The notes under the pieces are model-generated. The model was not told the origin of the DNA. It saw nothing but the letters and a program-made list of their open reading frames with translations, and made no database searches. Both the position numbers and the translations under genes were made by a program. Below are positions 18,280 to 27,626 of a DNA stretch of 64,000 bases, one piece after another. This DNA comes from Fontibacillus phaseoli (GTDB lineage: Bacteria > Bacillota > Bacilli > Paenibacillales > Paenibacillaceae), in contig NZ_QPJW01000003.1 in assembly GCF_003337355.1 (NCBI RefSeq), positions 349,531 through 413,530 on the forward strand. Reading direction: 5' to 3'. Position 1 is the stretch's first letter; each line of letters opens with the position of its first letter.

Positions 18280-19593
18280 TTAGCTATTATGCCTCGCTGG
18301 AATCAATATTTTCAGTTCGAACCAGTTCTCCTGCTGCCCGATACTGACGCCGCCGCCGTATTTTTCTACGGAGTAGCGAATGCTTTTCAGCCCATATCCA
18401 TGATTAAAGGAATCCGCCTTTGTTGTTACGGGCAAATCTCCATCCAATTCCAGCACGCCTTCGAAATAATTTTCAAAGCGAATCATAGTAAACCCTTTCT
18501 GAGCAAATACCGATACATGGATCAAGCGCTTTTCTGCTTCCTCGATTCGCTTCTCATATTCAATCGCATTATCCATGGCATTGCCGAAAATTGTACAGAT
18601 ATCAATTACATCAATTTCATTGAGCAAGCTTCCGTCCGCAACGCAAGTGAGCGTAATACCGTACTTTAAGCAATACATATTCTTGCTGGCTAGCAGGGTA
18701 TCCAACACATGATTGCCGGTTTTATTCTGTGCCTCGAATAGCTTGATTTCATCCTCCATTTTCTTCAAATAGGCATTGCGTTTCTCATCGTCTTCTTCCG
18801 CACGCACCGCAATAATTTGATTCTTCAAATCATGATATTTAATGTTAATTAGCTCAATCGTTTCTTTGGATTGCTGATACTGCGTGTATTGCTGGTGAAG
18901 AATATTTTGTACCGCCTTTAGCTCATGACGGGTACGCAGCTCGTTACGCTGAATGTGGTAAGCGTATAGGATCGCGAAGCCGCCAAGATCAACAAGCGTT
19001 CGAATATTCAATATTTCCTGCGCATACTGCCCACTGAACGGAGTTTGCATATTAACGAAGCTTAAGTTACTAATGCCGAATACGGCAGCTCCAATAGAAA
19101 CCGTTGACCATAGCTCGCGCGGCCTGATATTCAGCCTGCCGTCTTCAGGAATATGCTGCTTCTCCAGCAGCCAAATGATAAAAAAAGCAACTCCATAGGT
19201 AAAAGGTAAGAGCAGTGTTTCCAGCCAGACCGAAGCATCTCCGTCATGTCGGATAAATACATGTACCTGCCACTCGAACGAAGCTACAAATTCAGCCGCG
19301 ACAAATGCCCTAACGCTAAAATAACCCGCTTCCTCCCTACTGATATTGCAACTGGCATAAATGAAAATGAACATCATGCCAATTGCGGCAATCATGCAAG
19401 GAATCCAGAAAAAGAGGGGCAACTTTTTTGTAAATAATAAAAACAACGATTGTACCAAGAGAAAGGTGCCTGAAAATAAGAGTAGCCCTCTGACTCTTAT
19501 TTGCTTTTTCAAAGGCAAAATATATACGATACAAGCAAGCCATTCTGCGAATGCGGTATATAAGCGGGGAATTTCCGAAAGGGCGGTATTCAC
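18280..19593 (-). CDS. AgrC-type sensor histidine kinase (GHKL ATPase)
   Basis: Membrane sensor kinase of about 437 residues: six or so transmembrane helices (1-200), a coiled-coil dimerisation region whose phospho-acceptor His is probably in INIKYHDLKNQ, and a GHKL ATPase with N-box NAMDNAIEYEKR and a C-terminal HGYGLKSIRYSVEKYGGGVSI. The start is taken as GTG 19593, because it overlaps the regulator's stop as GTGA and GGGGAG lies ten bases upstream; an in-frame TTG at 19611 also exists. It forms a pair with the LytTR regulator. The signal is unknown. No agrB/agrD-like peptide gene was seen nearby, so it may sense a sugar or envelope state. Confidence 0.88.
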   Translation of the reverse strand: MNTALSEIPRLYTAFAEWLACIVYILPLKKQIRVRGLLLFSGTFLLVQSLFLLFTKKLPLFFWIPCMIAAIGMMFIFIYASCNISREEAGYFSVRAFVAAEFVASFEWQVHVFIRHDGDASVWLETLLLPFTYGVAFFIIWLLEKQHIPEDGRLNIRPRELWSTVSIGAAVFGISNLSFVNMQTPFSGQYAQEILNIRTLVDLGGFAILYAYHIQRNELRTRHELKAVQNILHQQYTQYQQSKETIELINIKYHDLKNQIIAVRAEEDDEKRNAYLKKMEDEIKLFEAQNKTGNHVLDTLLASKNMYCLKYGITLTCVADGSLLNEIDVIDICTIFGNAMDNAIEYEKRIEEAEKRLIHVSVFAQKGFTMIRFENYFEGVLELDGDLPVTTKADSFNHGYGLKSIRYSVEKYGGGVSIGQQENWFELKILIPARHNS

Positions 19594-20300
19594 TTGATCA
19601 CTTCTCCCCAATAGTTGGATAGAGCCTCCATAAAGGCTTTACGTTTTGGACGACTGATAAGGAGCTGTTTGCCTTTTACAACGGCAAAAATGTCGTTCAT
19701 CCCCTCAACATGCTCCAGGTTAATAAAGTATCCCTTATTCCCACGGAAGAAGGGATACCCTGCAAGCTGCTCCTCCAGTTCCTTCATGGTTCCGGTGGTT
19801 TCCATTTCTCCGGTTTTCGTCACAAAAAACAGCTTATGCCCCTGACTTTCGATGTAATAAATATCCGAGATTCGGAAACGCTTTACCCCACCCTTGACTT
19901 TGATCGTAATATAATGCTCCTCCCGCCTCTTCATGCGCTCGATCGCCCGATTCAAACGCTGAGAGAACTGAAAGTAGGAAATCGGCTTTAAGACGTAATC
20001 CAACGCATCGACGGCATAGCCTTTAATCGCATACTGCGCCATATTCGTAATGAAGATAATGACGACCTCGGAGTCCATTTTCCGAACCTCCTCCGCAGCC
20101 GACATCCCATCCATAAAGCTCATTTGCACATCCATTAAGATGATATCGAATTGCGCCTTGAAATCCTCGACAAAATCGTCTCCATCTGCATAGGTTGCTA
20201 ATTCAAAATATTCGCCTATCTCTTGCTCGAATCGAGTTAGGAACTTCGTGAGTTGCTCTTTATAATGAGCTTCATCCTCAACAATGGCGATTCGGATCAT
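19590..20300 (-). CDS. LytTR-family response regulator (AgrA-like)
   Basis: Response regulator of 236 residues. Receiver domain: acidic cluster VEDE, phospho-acceptor Asp in IILMDVQM, Thr in IFITNMAQ and Lys in YVLKPI. The C-terminal LytTR DNA-binding domain runs from about 130 (YIESQGHKLFFVT, FFRGNKGYFINLEHV). ATG 20300 is used because AAAGGGGG precedes it; the longer reading frame upstream has no ribosome site. Coupled to the kinase by GTGA overlap. LytTR proteins bind direct repeats 21 bp apart, and three such sites occur within 8 kb, before both GH3 genes and the chemoreceptor. Confidence 0.92.
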   Translation of the reverse strand: MIRIAIVEDEAHYKEQLTKFLTRFEQEIGEYFELATYADGDDFVEDFKAQFDIILMDVQMSFMDGMSAAEEVRKMDSEVVIIFITNMAQYAIKGYAVDALDYVLKPISYFQFSQRLNRAIERMKRREEHYITIKVKGGVKRFRISDIYYIESQGHKLFFVTKTGEMETTGTMKELEEQLAGYPFFRGNKGYFINLEHVEGMNDIFAVVKGKQLLISRPKRKAFMEALSNYWGEVIK

Positions 20301-20337
20301 ACATATCCCCCTTTGCCCTTTATAAGGGAACAAAACA

Positions 20338-20380
20338 CCCTGATTATAGCAATAGCAATCCCATCTTACCATAATCAGGG
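20338..20380 (-). promoter_or_regulatory. inverted repeat overlapping the promoter of the two-component operon
   Basis: CCCTGATTAT and ATAATCAGGG form a perfect 10-bp inverted repeat separated by 23 bp. On the minus strand the proximal arm contains TATAAT, a possible -10 about 45 bp before the regulator start. Could be an operator or a hairpin; undecided. Confidence 0.45.
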
Positions 20381-20551
20381 GTTTTACCGTGGTTGTATTC
20401 TGTGATGATATCACTACGGGGTGCCATTTTCGTGTCTCTTTCGACAAGCCCAAAAAAGCATACGAGGCTTCCCGCATGCTGAATAATAAATATGGTAATC
20501 CGCGTTCCAGTCAACATCGGGTTGAAGGCTTTCTAACAAGCATAGCGCAAC

Positions 20552-20578
20552 AGCGGCATCTCCCTTTGAAATGCCGCT
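20552..20578 (-). terminator. hairpin after the permuted GH3 gene
   Basis: AGCGGCAT / ATGCCGCT 8-bp stem with an 11-base loop, 40 bp past the stop. There is no clear U-run, so it is a weak terminator candidate. Confidence 0.4.
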
Positions 20579-20617
20579 GAAACACTTTAAATATCACTTT
20601 TGTAAAAGCTTAGTTGA

Positions 20618-23600
20618 CTATTCCATAACTACATGCAATCTCTTTTTTCTTCTGAATTTTCGATAAATGAAGTAAGCCATGAATGCAAGATAAGCACCAC
20701 CAACTACATTTATTGAAATTTGAATTATTTGTGCTTTTTGAATATCGTTATTAAATATACTTCCCGGCATTGCGCCGTTCATTGCTTTGGAATTAGCAAT
20801 TGTATATAACATACGCTTCATAGCTTCTCTACCATAATGATAATGAGCCACATCTGATTCTTTAAATGTATATCTAGCTCCTTCAGGAATATTAGTTAGT
20901 TTTCCATCCGCTCCGGATTCTAACATTTGATAAGCATCCATAAATTCCCCTGTATTGGCGTTATCCGTAAGAACAAAACCTTTAAAGCCCCATTCATTTC
21001 TAAGGACACCTGTAATTAACGGATAGTGCCCTCCAGTCCAGGTATAACCAATACGATTAAATGCTGTCATTACTGCCTGACCTGCAGGAACTTCACGTGA
21101 TTTGTTCTCAAATACACCTTCTTCATTTTTTTGTACGTAGTTTAGATTCACATTTCCTGCCTTCAAACTCATTTCAAACGGTTTTAAATAAATTTCACGA
21201 ATCGCCTGTTCATTAGACCAGGTTGCCATACTAAATTGACCTTTAGTATCCCCACGGTGATTTTCTTGATCATTTAATGCAAAATGTTTCAGGTAAGCAT
21301 ATACACCTTTTTGTGCAACACCGTATGTGGTAGCTGCTCCTACATTTCCTGATAAGAATGGATCTTCCGAGTAGTACTCGCCATTTCTGCCGCTAAAAGG
21401 AGTGCGATGAATATTCATTGCCGGTGCATACCATCCATTTGTTCCACCTAGAATCGCTTCATTCCCTATCATCTTACCAAATTCTTCAGCCAGATTGACA
21501 TTCCAAGTCTGTGCCAGAATTATATTATTTTGAAACACCATCCCGGTACCGCCGTAAACTAATCCACTCGTATTATCCGCATCCAAAGAAAATGGACTAT
21601 TAATAGAATCGAGTCTTGGAACCCCGTATCCTGACTGGGTGATGAGCATCTGATAATCATCAGGTGTTAACTGGTCTAATAAATCATCCCACCGCGGATC
21701 GTCAAAATCCAAACCTCTCATATCAATGAGATTCAAATTATTTTTTGCACCATATACTATTTTATCATTAAAGCTACTTGCATCCACCGGACTCAGAGAA
21801 TCTGTTGAATCCATTTTTGCCAACAGCACATTATCTATAGTTTTGTAGTATTGATAAGACGCTGGATTACCCTCTTGATCCGTTCCATTAATTTCATTTC
21901 CCCATGTGCTAATTTTTTCACTTACCATACCATCATGCGTTGGAAAAGTACCTTCCCAGTCGTTTCTGGTGAGATAATCCAAACCTCCATCAGCTTCATC
22001 AAACTGATTTTTAATTTCAGTTCCCGTAGCGGTATCCTTAGCGTATGTGGTTGAATCTACTTCTGTATTAGCTGGAGTATATGTTGCAACCATGTCTTTA
22101 TTTCCATCTGCTGTCATGCCATTCGAAACTGCCTTACCTTTTACTGCTAACACATTATTAATAGCATTATGGGCATCTTTTGCCGCTGTGACATAATAAG
22201 TTCCTGCATCTAAGATATACGTTTTGGCATTTACGTAGTCATATGCTTTTAATTGTTCTTGATCAAAGGTTATGGTCACGGTTTCTGTTTGACCCGGTTC
22301 CAGCAAATCTGTTTTTCCATATCCCACTAAACTAACTGAGGATTTTTCGATTTTATTGTTCTTGTCATATTCGGTATATGGGCTTTGAACATAAACTTGC
22401 ACGATGTCTTTACCCGCTACCTCTCCAGTATTGGTGACATCAACTTTCACCGTTGCCTTGGTTCCATCCCAAGAATTTTGGTAATTGGCCCATTCAAATG
22501 TGGTATAGGATAAACCATATCCAAATGGATAGACCACTTCTGAAGTATAATCAAAGTTTCCAGCATTCCCCTGCCCTAATACAACATCCTCATACCGAGT
22601 TTCATAGTATTTGTATCCTACGTAAATACCTTCTTTGTAACTTACATAGTTATATTTCGTTTCTTGTCCATCCTCTGTATGATATAGGTAACTCCCAAAG
22701 TTCTGTGCTGCTGGCGAAGCTAGCGCATCGGCTGCAAATGTATCTATTGTGCGTCCTGATGGATTAATATTTCCGGCAAATATATCCGCTAGCGCATTGA
22801 TTCCGACACTTCCAACCGATGGGGCGTAAACGACCGATCGAATATTAGGAAACTGTTCTAACCAGCCCAGTTCTATAGCCGCGTTTGAGTTTACTAGCAA
22901 AACTACATCTTCAAAATGTTCATTTAGATATTGCAAAACCTCTAACTCAACAGAATCCGGTTCAAGATAACTCTTTGATTGATCTTCTATCTTATCCGTG
23001 TGATTATACATAGAACGAGGCATATCACGCCCTTCTCCTGCCACACGCCGTAGAACAAATACCGGCACTGTTCCTTCGAGACTCTCAACTAAACCTTCTT
23101 CACTCTTAATCATTGACAAAGGTGCCTCATTGATCGAGAAATCTTCATCATTCCCGAAACTCACAGATCCCTTACCTAAACCATAGTCCTTACCTTTTCC
23201 TTTTGTATAAAAATCCCATAGTTTTTCATTCACGCTGAACCCCCTTGACTCAAATCCAGCTTTTAGGCTGGTAACATGTCCTGAAGGTTTAGCGATTTTC
23301 GCAAGCTGACTCATTTCAATAAAAGTCTTACTATTTGCGCTTAGAAAGCTAAACTTAGTCCCTTTATCAAAAGGCATAGTATTGTCATCATTTTTCAATA
23401 GAACTATGCCTTCTCCCGCAACTTTCATATTAAGCTCTTCTTCAGCTTTAGCTATTTCGTCTTTAGTGTAATCGGATTTATTATAGTTTAGATCTAGCCC
23501 TTCCGAATTTGCTTTAGAGGAATCAATAGATTGGTGACGACCCAGGACGTTGTTAACCATACGTTCATTCTTGGCAAGCATAGTATTACTTGCAAACATA

Positions 23601-23680
23601 ACAGCCACAACAATCACTGCGAGTAGACTTAAAAAAATGGACCTAAGTAGCTTAACCACCCTTTTGGTTTTCTTTTTCAT
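20618..23680 (-). CDS. membrane-anchored GH3 glycosidase with swapped (permuted) domain order
   Basis: Extracellular GH3-family enzyme of 1020 residues held by transmembrane helices at both ends (residues ~13-33 and ~985-1005, followed by a basic tail). Domain order is reversed from normal GH3: first the alpha/beta sandwich (AGEGIVLLKNDDNTMPF), then YPFGYGLSYTTFEW and the fibronectin-III-like domain, then the TIM barrel (DDLLDQLTPDDYQ.., KHFALNDQENHRG) with the nucleophile Asp in GFKGFVLTDN near residue 904. Such swapped GH3 proteins are known in some Firmicutes and bifidobacteria. AT-rich relative to neighbours. LytTR site 2 lies upstream. Likely trims beta-glucosides at the membrane surface for import; substrate unknown. 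Confidence 0.87.
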   Translation of the reverse strand: MKKKTKRVVKLLRSIFLSLLAVIVVAVMFASNTMLAKNERMVNNVLGRHQSIDSSKANSEGLDLNYNKSDYTKDEIAKAEEELNMKVAGEGIVLLKNDDNTMPFDKGTKFSFLSANSKTFIEMSQLAKIAKPSGHVTSLKAGFESRGFSVNEKLWDFYTKGKGKDYGLGKGSVSFGNDEDFSINEAPLSMIKSEEGLVESLEGTVPVFVLRRVAGEGRDMPRSMYNHTDKIEDQSKSYLEPDSVELEVLQYLNEHFEDVVLLVNSNAAIELGWLEQFPNIRSVVYAPSVGSVGINALADIFAGNINPSGRTIDTFAADALASPAAQNFGSYLYHTEDGQETKYNYVSYKEGIYVGYKYYETRYEDVVLGQGNAGNFDYTSEVVYPFGYGLSYTTFEWANYQNSWDGTKATVKVDVTNTGEVAGKDIVQVYVQSPYTEYDKNNKIEKSSVSLVGYGKTDLLEPGQTETVTITFDQEQLKAYDYVNAKTYILDAGTYYVTAAKDAHNAINNVLAVKGKAVSNGMTADGNKDMVATYTPANTEVDSTTYAKDTATGTEIKNQFDEADGGLDYLTRNDWEGTFPTHDGMVSEKISTWGNEINGTDQEGNPASYQYYKTIDNVLLAKMDSTDSLSPVDASSFNDKIVYGAKNNLNLIDMRGLDFDDPRWDDLLDQLTPDDYQMLITQSGYGVPRLDSINSPFSLDADNTSGLVYGGTGMVFQNNIILAQTWNVNLAEEFGKMIGNEAILGGTNGWYAPAMNIHRTPFSGRNGEYYSEDPFLSGNVGAATTYGVAQKGVYAYLKHFALNDQENHRGDTKGQFSMATWSNEQAIREIYLKPFEMSLKAGNVNLNYVQKNEEGVFENKSREVPAGQAVMTAFNRIGYTWTGGHYPLITGVLRNEWGFKGFVLTDNANTGEFMDAYQMLESGADGKLTNIPEGARYTFKESDVAHYHYGREAMKRMLYTIANSKAMNGAMPGSIFNNDIQKAQIIQISINVVGGAYLAFMAYFIYRKFRRKKRLHVVME

Positions 23681-23860
23681 TGTTAATGACCTCTTTCACG
23701 TTTTGAAATACTTAACGAACATATGACTACGCTTTCAAAATCTGCACGATTGTTAGATGGATAATACGACGGACTAATTTTAGTTCCCCCCTTCTCTGAA
23801 AATCGAGAAACTCATTCATTCTCCTACTAAAGCAGATAGAGTCAGATTAATTACAACGAA

Positions 23861-23930
23861 ATAGTATCATACATTTTTCTTTACACTTGTCCGATCTCAT
23901 AAACTGTTTAATTATTTGCATGAACTGTAC
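23861..23930 (-). promoter_or_regulatory. LytTR direct-repeat site and promoter of permuted GH3 (site 2)
   Basis: AACTGT at 23902-23907 and 23923-23928, again 21 bp apart with TTGCATG before the second copy. A -10-like TACTAT (minus, 23866-23861) sits at the same distance as in site 1. It begins right after the chemoreceptor stop. Confidence 0.66.
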
Positions 23931-23933
23931 AAA

Positions 23934-25673
23934 TTATATCTTTTTAAACTTATTTACATGGTCATGTAAACGATTTACGATTTCCTGATTATAGCTAACT
24001 TCGTCAGAGATAGTGGTCATAGATTCAAGCAAACTCGATGTGCTTTCATTAGAATCAATCATTACATTTACGCCATCTTCAATGGCCAGACTGATTCCTC
24101 TGATGCCTTCGGCCATATTAGTTGAAATGCTCCTTAAATCTTCTGATTGGCTCGTGAAACGCGACAGCATTTGATTTATGTTTTCGACATCAGCCTTATA
24201 GTTATTAGCCGTATCTACAAAGTTCGCGTAGTCGTCCAGTACCCTGCCTGAGATATAAGACATAATCATATCTGCGTTATCGACAAGCTCCTTTACCGCA
24301 GCTGTCACCAAAGCGCTAATCGTCTGGATATTGCTCGCAGTATGTTTCGTATGATCTGAAAGCTTTCTGATCTCATCCGCGACAACGGCAAAGCCCTTTC
24401 CGGAATCCCCTACCCTTGCCGCCTCAATCGAAGCATTTAGGGCCAGGAGATTCGTTTGGGTGGAAATATCCAGAATGTTCGAGGTGAGCTCGTTAATTTT
24501 CTCCACAGAGCGACTATTCAATATTGCAGCAGACATAGCTTGCTCAATATCCTGTACTACAGACATCGTCTGAAGCTTGCTTTGGTTGGACTGTGAATGG
24601 ATCTGCTCCGCACGATCGAGGATATGGGCAACCTGATCATAATTGACGCCGGCATCCTCTGCAATAAGATTTGCTGCCGAAAGAACGAGCTGGGCCCCGT
24701 GATCGATGTCCTGAATGGTGCTACTAATTTCCTCCATGCTTGCTGTCATTTCATTTAAACCTGCCGATATTGTTGTTGTAGAGTCTGTGGAATCCAAAAT
24801 ATTTTTGCTTATGTTTTCAGCCGATTGATGAATTTGATTGGATCCCAGCTTTATAGAAAGCATAGCACTCTGTAATATCTCTAAAAAACGGTTCATTCCA
24901 TTAGCCATCTGTCCAATTTCATTATCTGAAATATGCTCTAGCCTAGCCGTTAAATCACCCTCATTATTTTCCAAGCTATGAATAATATGATTCAGGCTTT
25001 TACTCGCTGTATTCATTGGATGAATGATCGTTTTCAGCGCAAACCTGAAGGCAACAACAGCTGAAATAAGGAATAGGATGGCCATAGCGTAAATGATGAT
25101 TGAAGACCTTGTAAGTCTTGAATCAATGAGTGTTTTCTCATGAGCAATATGGCTATCCATCACGGTTTGAAAGTGAGCCTCCGCTCCATGCATAGCTTCC
25201 AAGAGACGATCCAGTTCCTTGTAGTTTTCTTTTGCTGATGCTGAATTCCCTTGTTCAACTAAATCCAATACAATAGAAACTTGACTTAAATAAGACTGGA
25301 TTGAATTTTGGTAAGGCAGGTATGAATCTCGGAGGGTGTCGTTCATAACCTTGTTGGAGTACTCCTCTATCAAATTAGCGATTAGCGTGGTGCTAACTGT
25401 TGCCTGATCAACATCTTTTTGCGTCGTTTCCGATACTTCCTCTTTCGTTCTGCCATCCGCTAAAAAAAATGTCTGAACAGACAAATCAATCTGGCCTAAC
25501 TCTTTAGCTAATTTTAATCGCTCATTCTCCAAAACCAAGAATGAATCAGAAAATAAAGTAGCGGATAATTGCACTTGAGAATTGGTAATTCCACTGATTA
25601 AGGTGTTTAAAATGAATAGGAATGTAAGAAAAATAAGTACCAATTTGATCTGAAAGGAAATTGTTTTGCGCAT
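23934..25673 (-). CDS. methyl-accepting chemotaxis protein
   Basis: Chemoreceptor of 579 residues: TM1 (about 10-30), an extracytoplasmic four-helix-bundle-like sensor (30-190), TM2 ([20 protein letters not shown]), a HAMP linker, and the coiled-coil signalling domain whose conserved hairpin reads [31 protein letters not shown] 25673 follows GGGGG at ten bases; the TTG two codons upstream is less likely. LytTR site 3 lies about 360 bp upstream, so this receptor is probably co-regulated with the GH3 enzymes, linking chemotaxis to the same sugar signal (inference). The C-terminus lacks an obvious CheR-binding pentapeptide. Confidence 0.92.
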   Translation of the reverse strand: MRKTISFQIKLVLIFLTFLFILNTLISGITNSQVQLSATLFSDSFLVLENERLKLAKELGQIDLSVQTFFLADGRTKEEVSETTQKDVDQATVSTTLIANLIEEYSNKVMNDTLRDSYLPYQNSIQSYLSQVSIVLDLVEQGNSASAKENYKELDRLLEAMHGAEAHFQTVMDSHIAHEKTLIDSRLTRSSIIIYAMAILFLISAVVAFRFALKTIIHPMNTASKSLNHIIHSLENNEGDLTARLEHISDNEIGQMANGMNRFLEILQSAMLSIKLGSNQIHQSAENISKNILDSTDSTTTISAGLNEMTASMEEISSTIQDIDHGAQLVLSAANLIAEDAGVNYDQVAHILDRAEQIHSQSNQSKLQTMSVVQDIEQAMSAAILNSRSVEKINELTSNILDISTQTNLLALNASIEAARVGDSGKGFAVVADEIRKLSDHTKHTASNIQTISALVTAAVKELVDNADMIMSYISGRVLDDYANFVDTANNYKADVENINQMLSRFTSQSEDLRSISTNMAEGIRGISLAIEDGVNVMIDSNESTSSLLESMTTISDEVSYNQEIVNRLHDHVNKFKKI

Positions 25674-25993
25674 ATTCAAAGACCCCCTAATCTATCCAAT
25701 ATGTTGTATTCCCAGACATTAACTGTCTAATTTTGATTGAATTATGAAAACAGTATTGCTATGAGACAAGGCAATGTCTGGGTTGAATTTTTCAAATGTG
25801 AAGCGATTTACCATCGTTAAAGTCTTATTCAGAAGTTGCCATAGTTTTATCTTCCATATTCCCCCAATAAGAAAGTGATACCTACCCAATACAATTCAGC
25901 ACCAATTCCTTCTATCGTCTAGTGAAAGGTCGCATTTATACATTTATAAAAGCGATTTCATTTTCACACGCTATTCTTTACTTGATATAAAAA

Positions 25994-26063
25994 ATTCTAG
26001 CTTAATGACCTCATTAGAATCGACTTCTTTCTCAAACTGTATGAATTCCTGCATAAACTGTTG
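25994..26063 (-). promoter_or_regulatory. LytTR direct-repeat site and promoter of the chemoreceptor (site 3)
   Basis: AACTGT at 26035-26040 and 26056-26061, 21 bp apart, with TGCATA before the second. The -10 TAGAAT (minus, 25999-25994) is identical to that of site 1, within GCTAGAAT in both. The distance from repeat to -10 matches site 1 within one base. This leaves an mRNA leader of about 310 bp before the gene. Confidence 0.7.
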
Positions 26064-26095
26064 AATTTGTTCTAGGATCTTTTCATAACACAAAG

Positions 26096-26243
26096 AAACA
26101 GCAGACAATATTTGATCTGCTGCTGTTTAACCTTTTGTTCTTTTTGTCAATACTGATCACGCCGCCGTATTTTTCTACAAAGTCCGATCGTACCGTTAGA
26201 GATCAGGACTTCCAAATCCTCTCCGGTGTTATCGAATATTTTA
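26096..26243 (-). pseudogene. remnant of a second AgrC-type kinase 3' end with its terminator
   Basis: Minus-strand frame reads FVEKYGGVISIDKK, matching the end of the intact kinase (SVEKYGGGVSI). The underlying DNA GTAGAAAAATACGGCGGCG is the same in both. A hairpin (AAACAGCAG / CTGCTGCTGTTT, 26096-26128) resembling the kinase terminator follows. A shifted frame before it reads FDNTGEDLEVLISNGTIG, perhaps earlier kinase sequence. It is read as a decayed duplicate of the kinase. Confidence 0.55.
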
Positions 26244-27548
26244 CTGACTTGTCCACTCGTCCGTACCCTTCTCGTGTTCTTCAAGCCGGGTGCGAGCCAC
26301 GCGGTTTCTTCCTGCTTGTTTGGCCAGATATAGCGCCTTGTCGCTTGATTGATACAGCCGTTCCAGCGGCACCTCGGGCCCTGGCACCACGGTAATGACT
26401 CCTACGCTGATGGAATATTCGAACAATCGCCCCCCGCAAGGGGCCTGTTCCACCGAAAGCTTCAACGATTCCGCCGCCTCATCGGATTTCAGCTCATCCG
26501 CTCCAGGCAGCAAAATAGCGAATTCGTCGCCTCCGTATCTCCCGAATAAATCGCCTTCCTTTAATTGTCCTCGCATTTTATCCGAAAAATCCCTTAACAC
26601 TTCGTCGCCTATATCATGCCCGTAAGTATCGTTGATCGTTTTAAATTCATCAAGATCCAGCAGGATGAAGGAGACGGGCATTTGCTTTTTCTCATATATC
26701 GCTAAATTCCGTTTCGCTTCCAGAATGAACGTTCTGCGGTTCAGCGCTCCCGTCAAATCATCATAGCTTGCCAACTTAAGCAGTTCCGTATCGGCTCTCT
26801 CTTTGGAAAGCAGCACGAATCCCGTGTTTCCCAGGGTCATGATGAGGTACAGGCACAGGAAGGATAAATTCCGGTACAAATTCGGTTCGAACATCGTTAC
26901 CACCCCGGTGGAAAACCAGGACATTCCCGTGCGGACCAGCAAAGCCACCGCCACTATGAAATACATATAGCCGACCAGCATGCTGAGCGTCGACCTTTCC
27001 TTCGAACCGGTCATCCGTAAAACAGGCGGGAAAAGGAAGGCGGCAATCGATAAAGAAACAATGGAAATACGAAGAACCTCCGCATTATGGAACAGAACAA
27101 CCAGATTATAGGCACCGATCGATAAAAGCATGAGCAAGTAATAATATCGTCTGGACCGCCCGCCATATCCTCCCGTTACTTTCAGCAACGCCATGGTTTC
27201 CAACGCAACTCCGCACAAAAAAATACTATTCGCTAGCGAAAGAAAAGCCATTTGGAAGGCAAGTCCCGGGATGGCCAAAATTCCCCAGGTGGCCGATTGA
27301 AACCATTTCGATACGTAGAACGTATTCACTGCCGTATCCTTGGCCTGCCTGTACCTATAAGCCGTAATAAGCAGAACGGTAAACAAATGACCGAGGGCCA
27401 GCAGGACGAAGACGGTTTTCATATCCAAAATGAAAGGCATAATATTGAGATCATCCGTTTCTTGTCCAAGTCGGAAGTTTATTACAATAAAATCAGAAAT
27501 ATTCCCCAGACCTTTCGCTAAAGTTATGGAAAAATCCTTCTTTTCCAT
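26241..27548 (-). CDS. membrane diguanylate cyclase (GGDEF)
   Basis: Makes the second messenger c-di-GMP from two GTP. N-terminal half is a 6-8 helix membrane sensor (about residues 30-240) without a named domain. The C-terminal GGDEF domain starts at YDDLTGALNRRTF; the metal/nucleotide site LLDLDEFKTINDTYGHDIGDEVL and the intact active loop RYGGDEFAIL are present, as is the closing SDKALYLAKQAGRNRV, so it should be active. The start is uncertain: no strong ribosome site is seen at ATG 27548 or the in-frame ATG 27563, and a start further in is possible. It stands alone between terminators. Confidence 0.88.
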   Translation of the reverse strand: MEKKDFSITLAKGLGNISDFIVINFRLGQETDDLNIMPFILDMKTVFVLLALGHLFTVLLITAYRYRQAKDTAVNTFYVSKWFQSATWGILAIPGLAFQMAFLSLANSIFLCGVALETMALLKVTGGYGGRSRRYYYLLMLLSIGAYNLVVLFHNAEVLRISIVSLSIAAFLFPPVLRMTGSKERSTLSMLVGYMYFIVAVALLVRTGMSWFSTGVVTMFEPNLYRNLSFLCLYLIMTLGNTGFVLLSKERADTELLKLASYDDLTGALNRRTFILEAKRNLAIYEKKQMPVSFILLDLDEFKTINDTYGHDIGDEVLRDFSDKMRGQLKEGDLFGRYGGDEFAILLPGADELKSDEAAESLKLSVEQAPCGGRLFEYSISVGVITVVPGPEVPLERLYQSSDKALYLAKQAGRNRVARTRLEEHEKGTDEWTSQ

Positions 27549-27561
27549 AACCAGTATAAAC

Positions 27562-27600
27562 AAAAAAATAAGGCCCCGACAGTTTTCCTTGTCGGAGACC
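27562..27600 (-). terminator. terminator of the FMN-riboswitch transporter gene
   Basis: Minus strand CCGACA / TGTCGG stem, extended by GG.CT pairs, followed by TTATTTTTTTG. Located 27 bp past the transporter stop. Confidence 0.8.
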
Positions 27601-27626
27601 TTGCTAAAGATAATTTATAAGCTTAG

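Noticed and set aside
18280..20300. Complete agr-type quorum-sensing locus
   Set aside because: Kinase and regulator are of the AgrC/AgrA kind, but no AgrB-like processing protease or autoinducer-peptide gene was found next to them.
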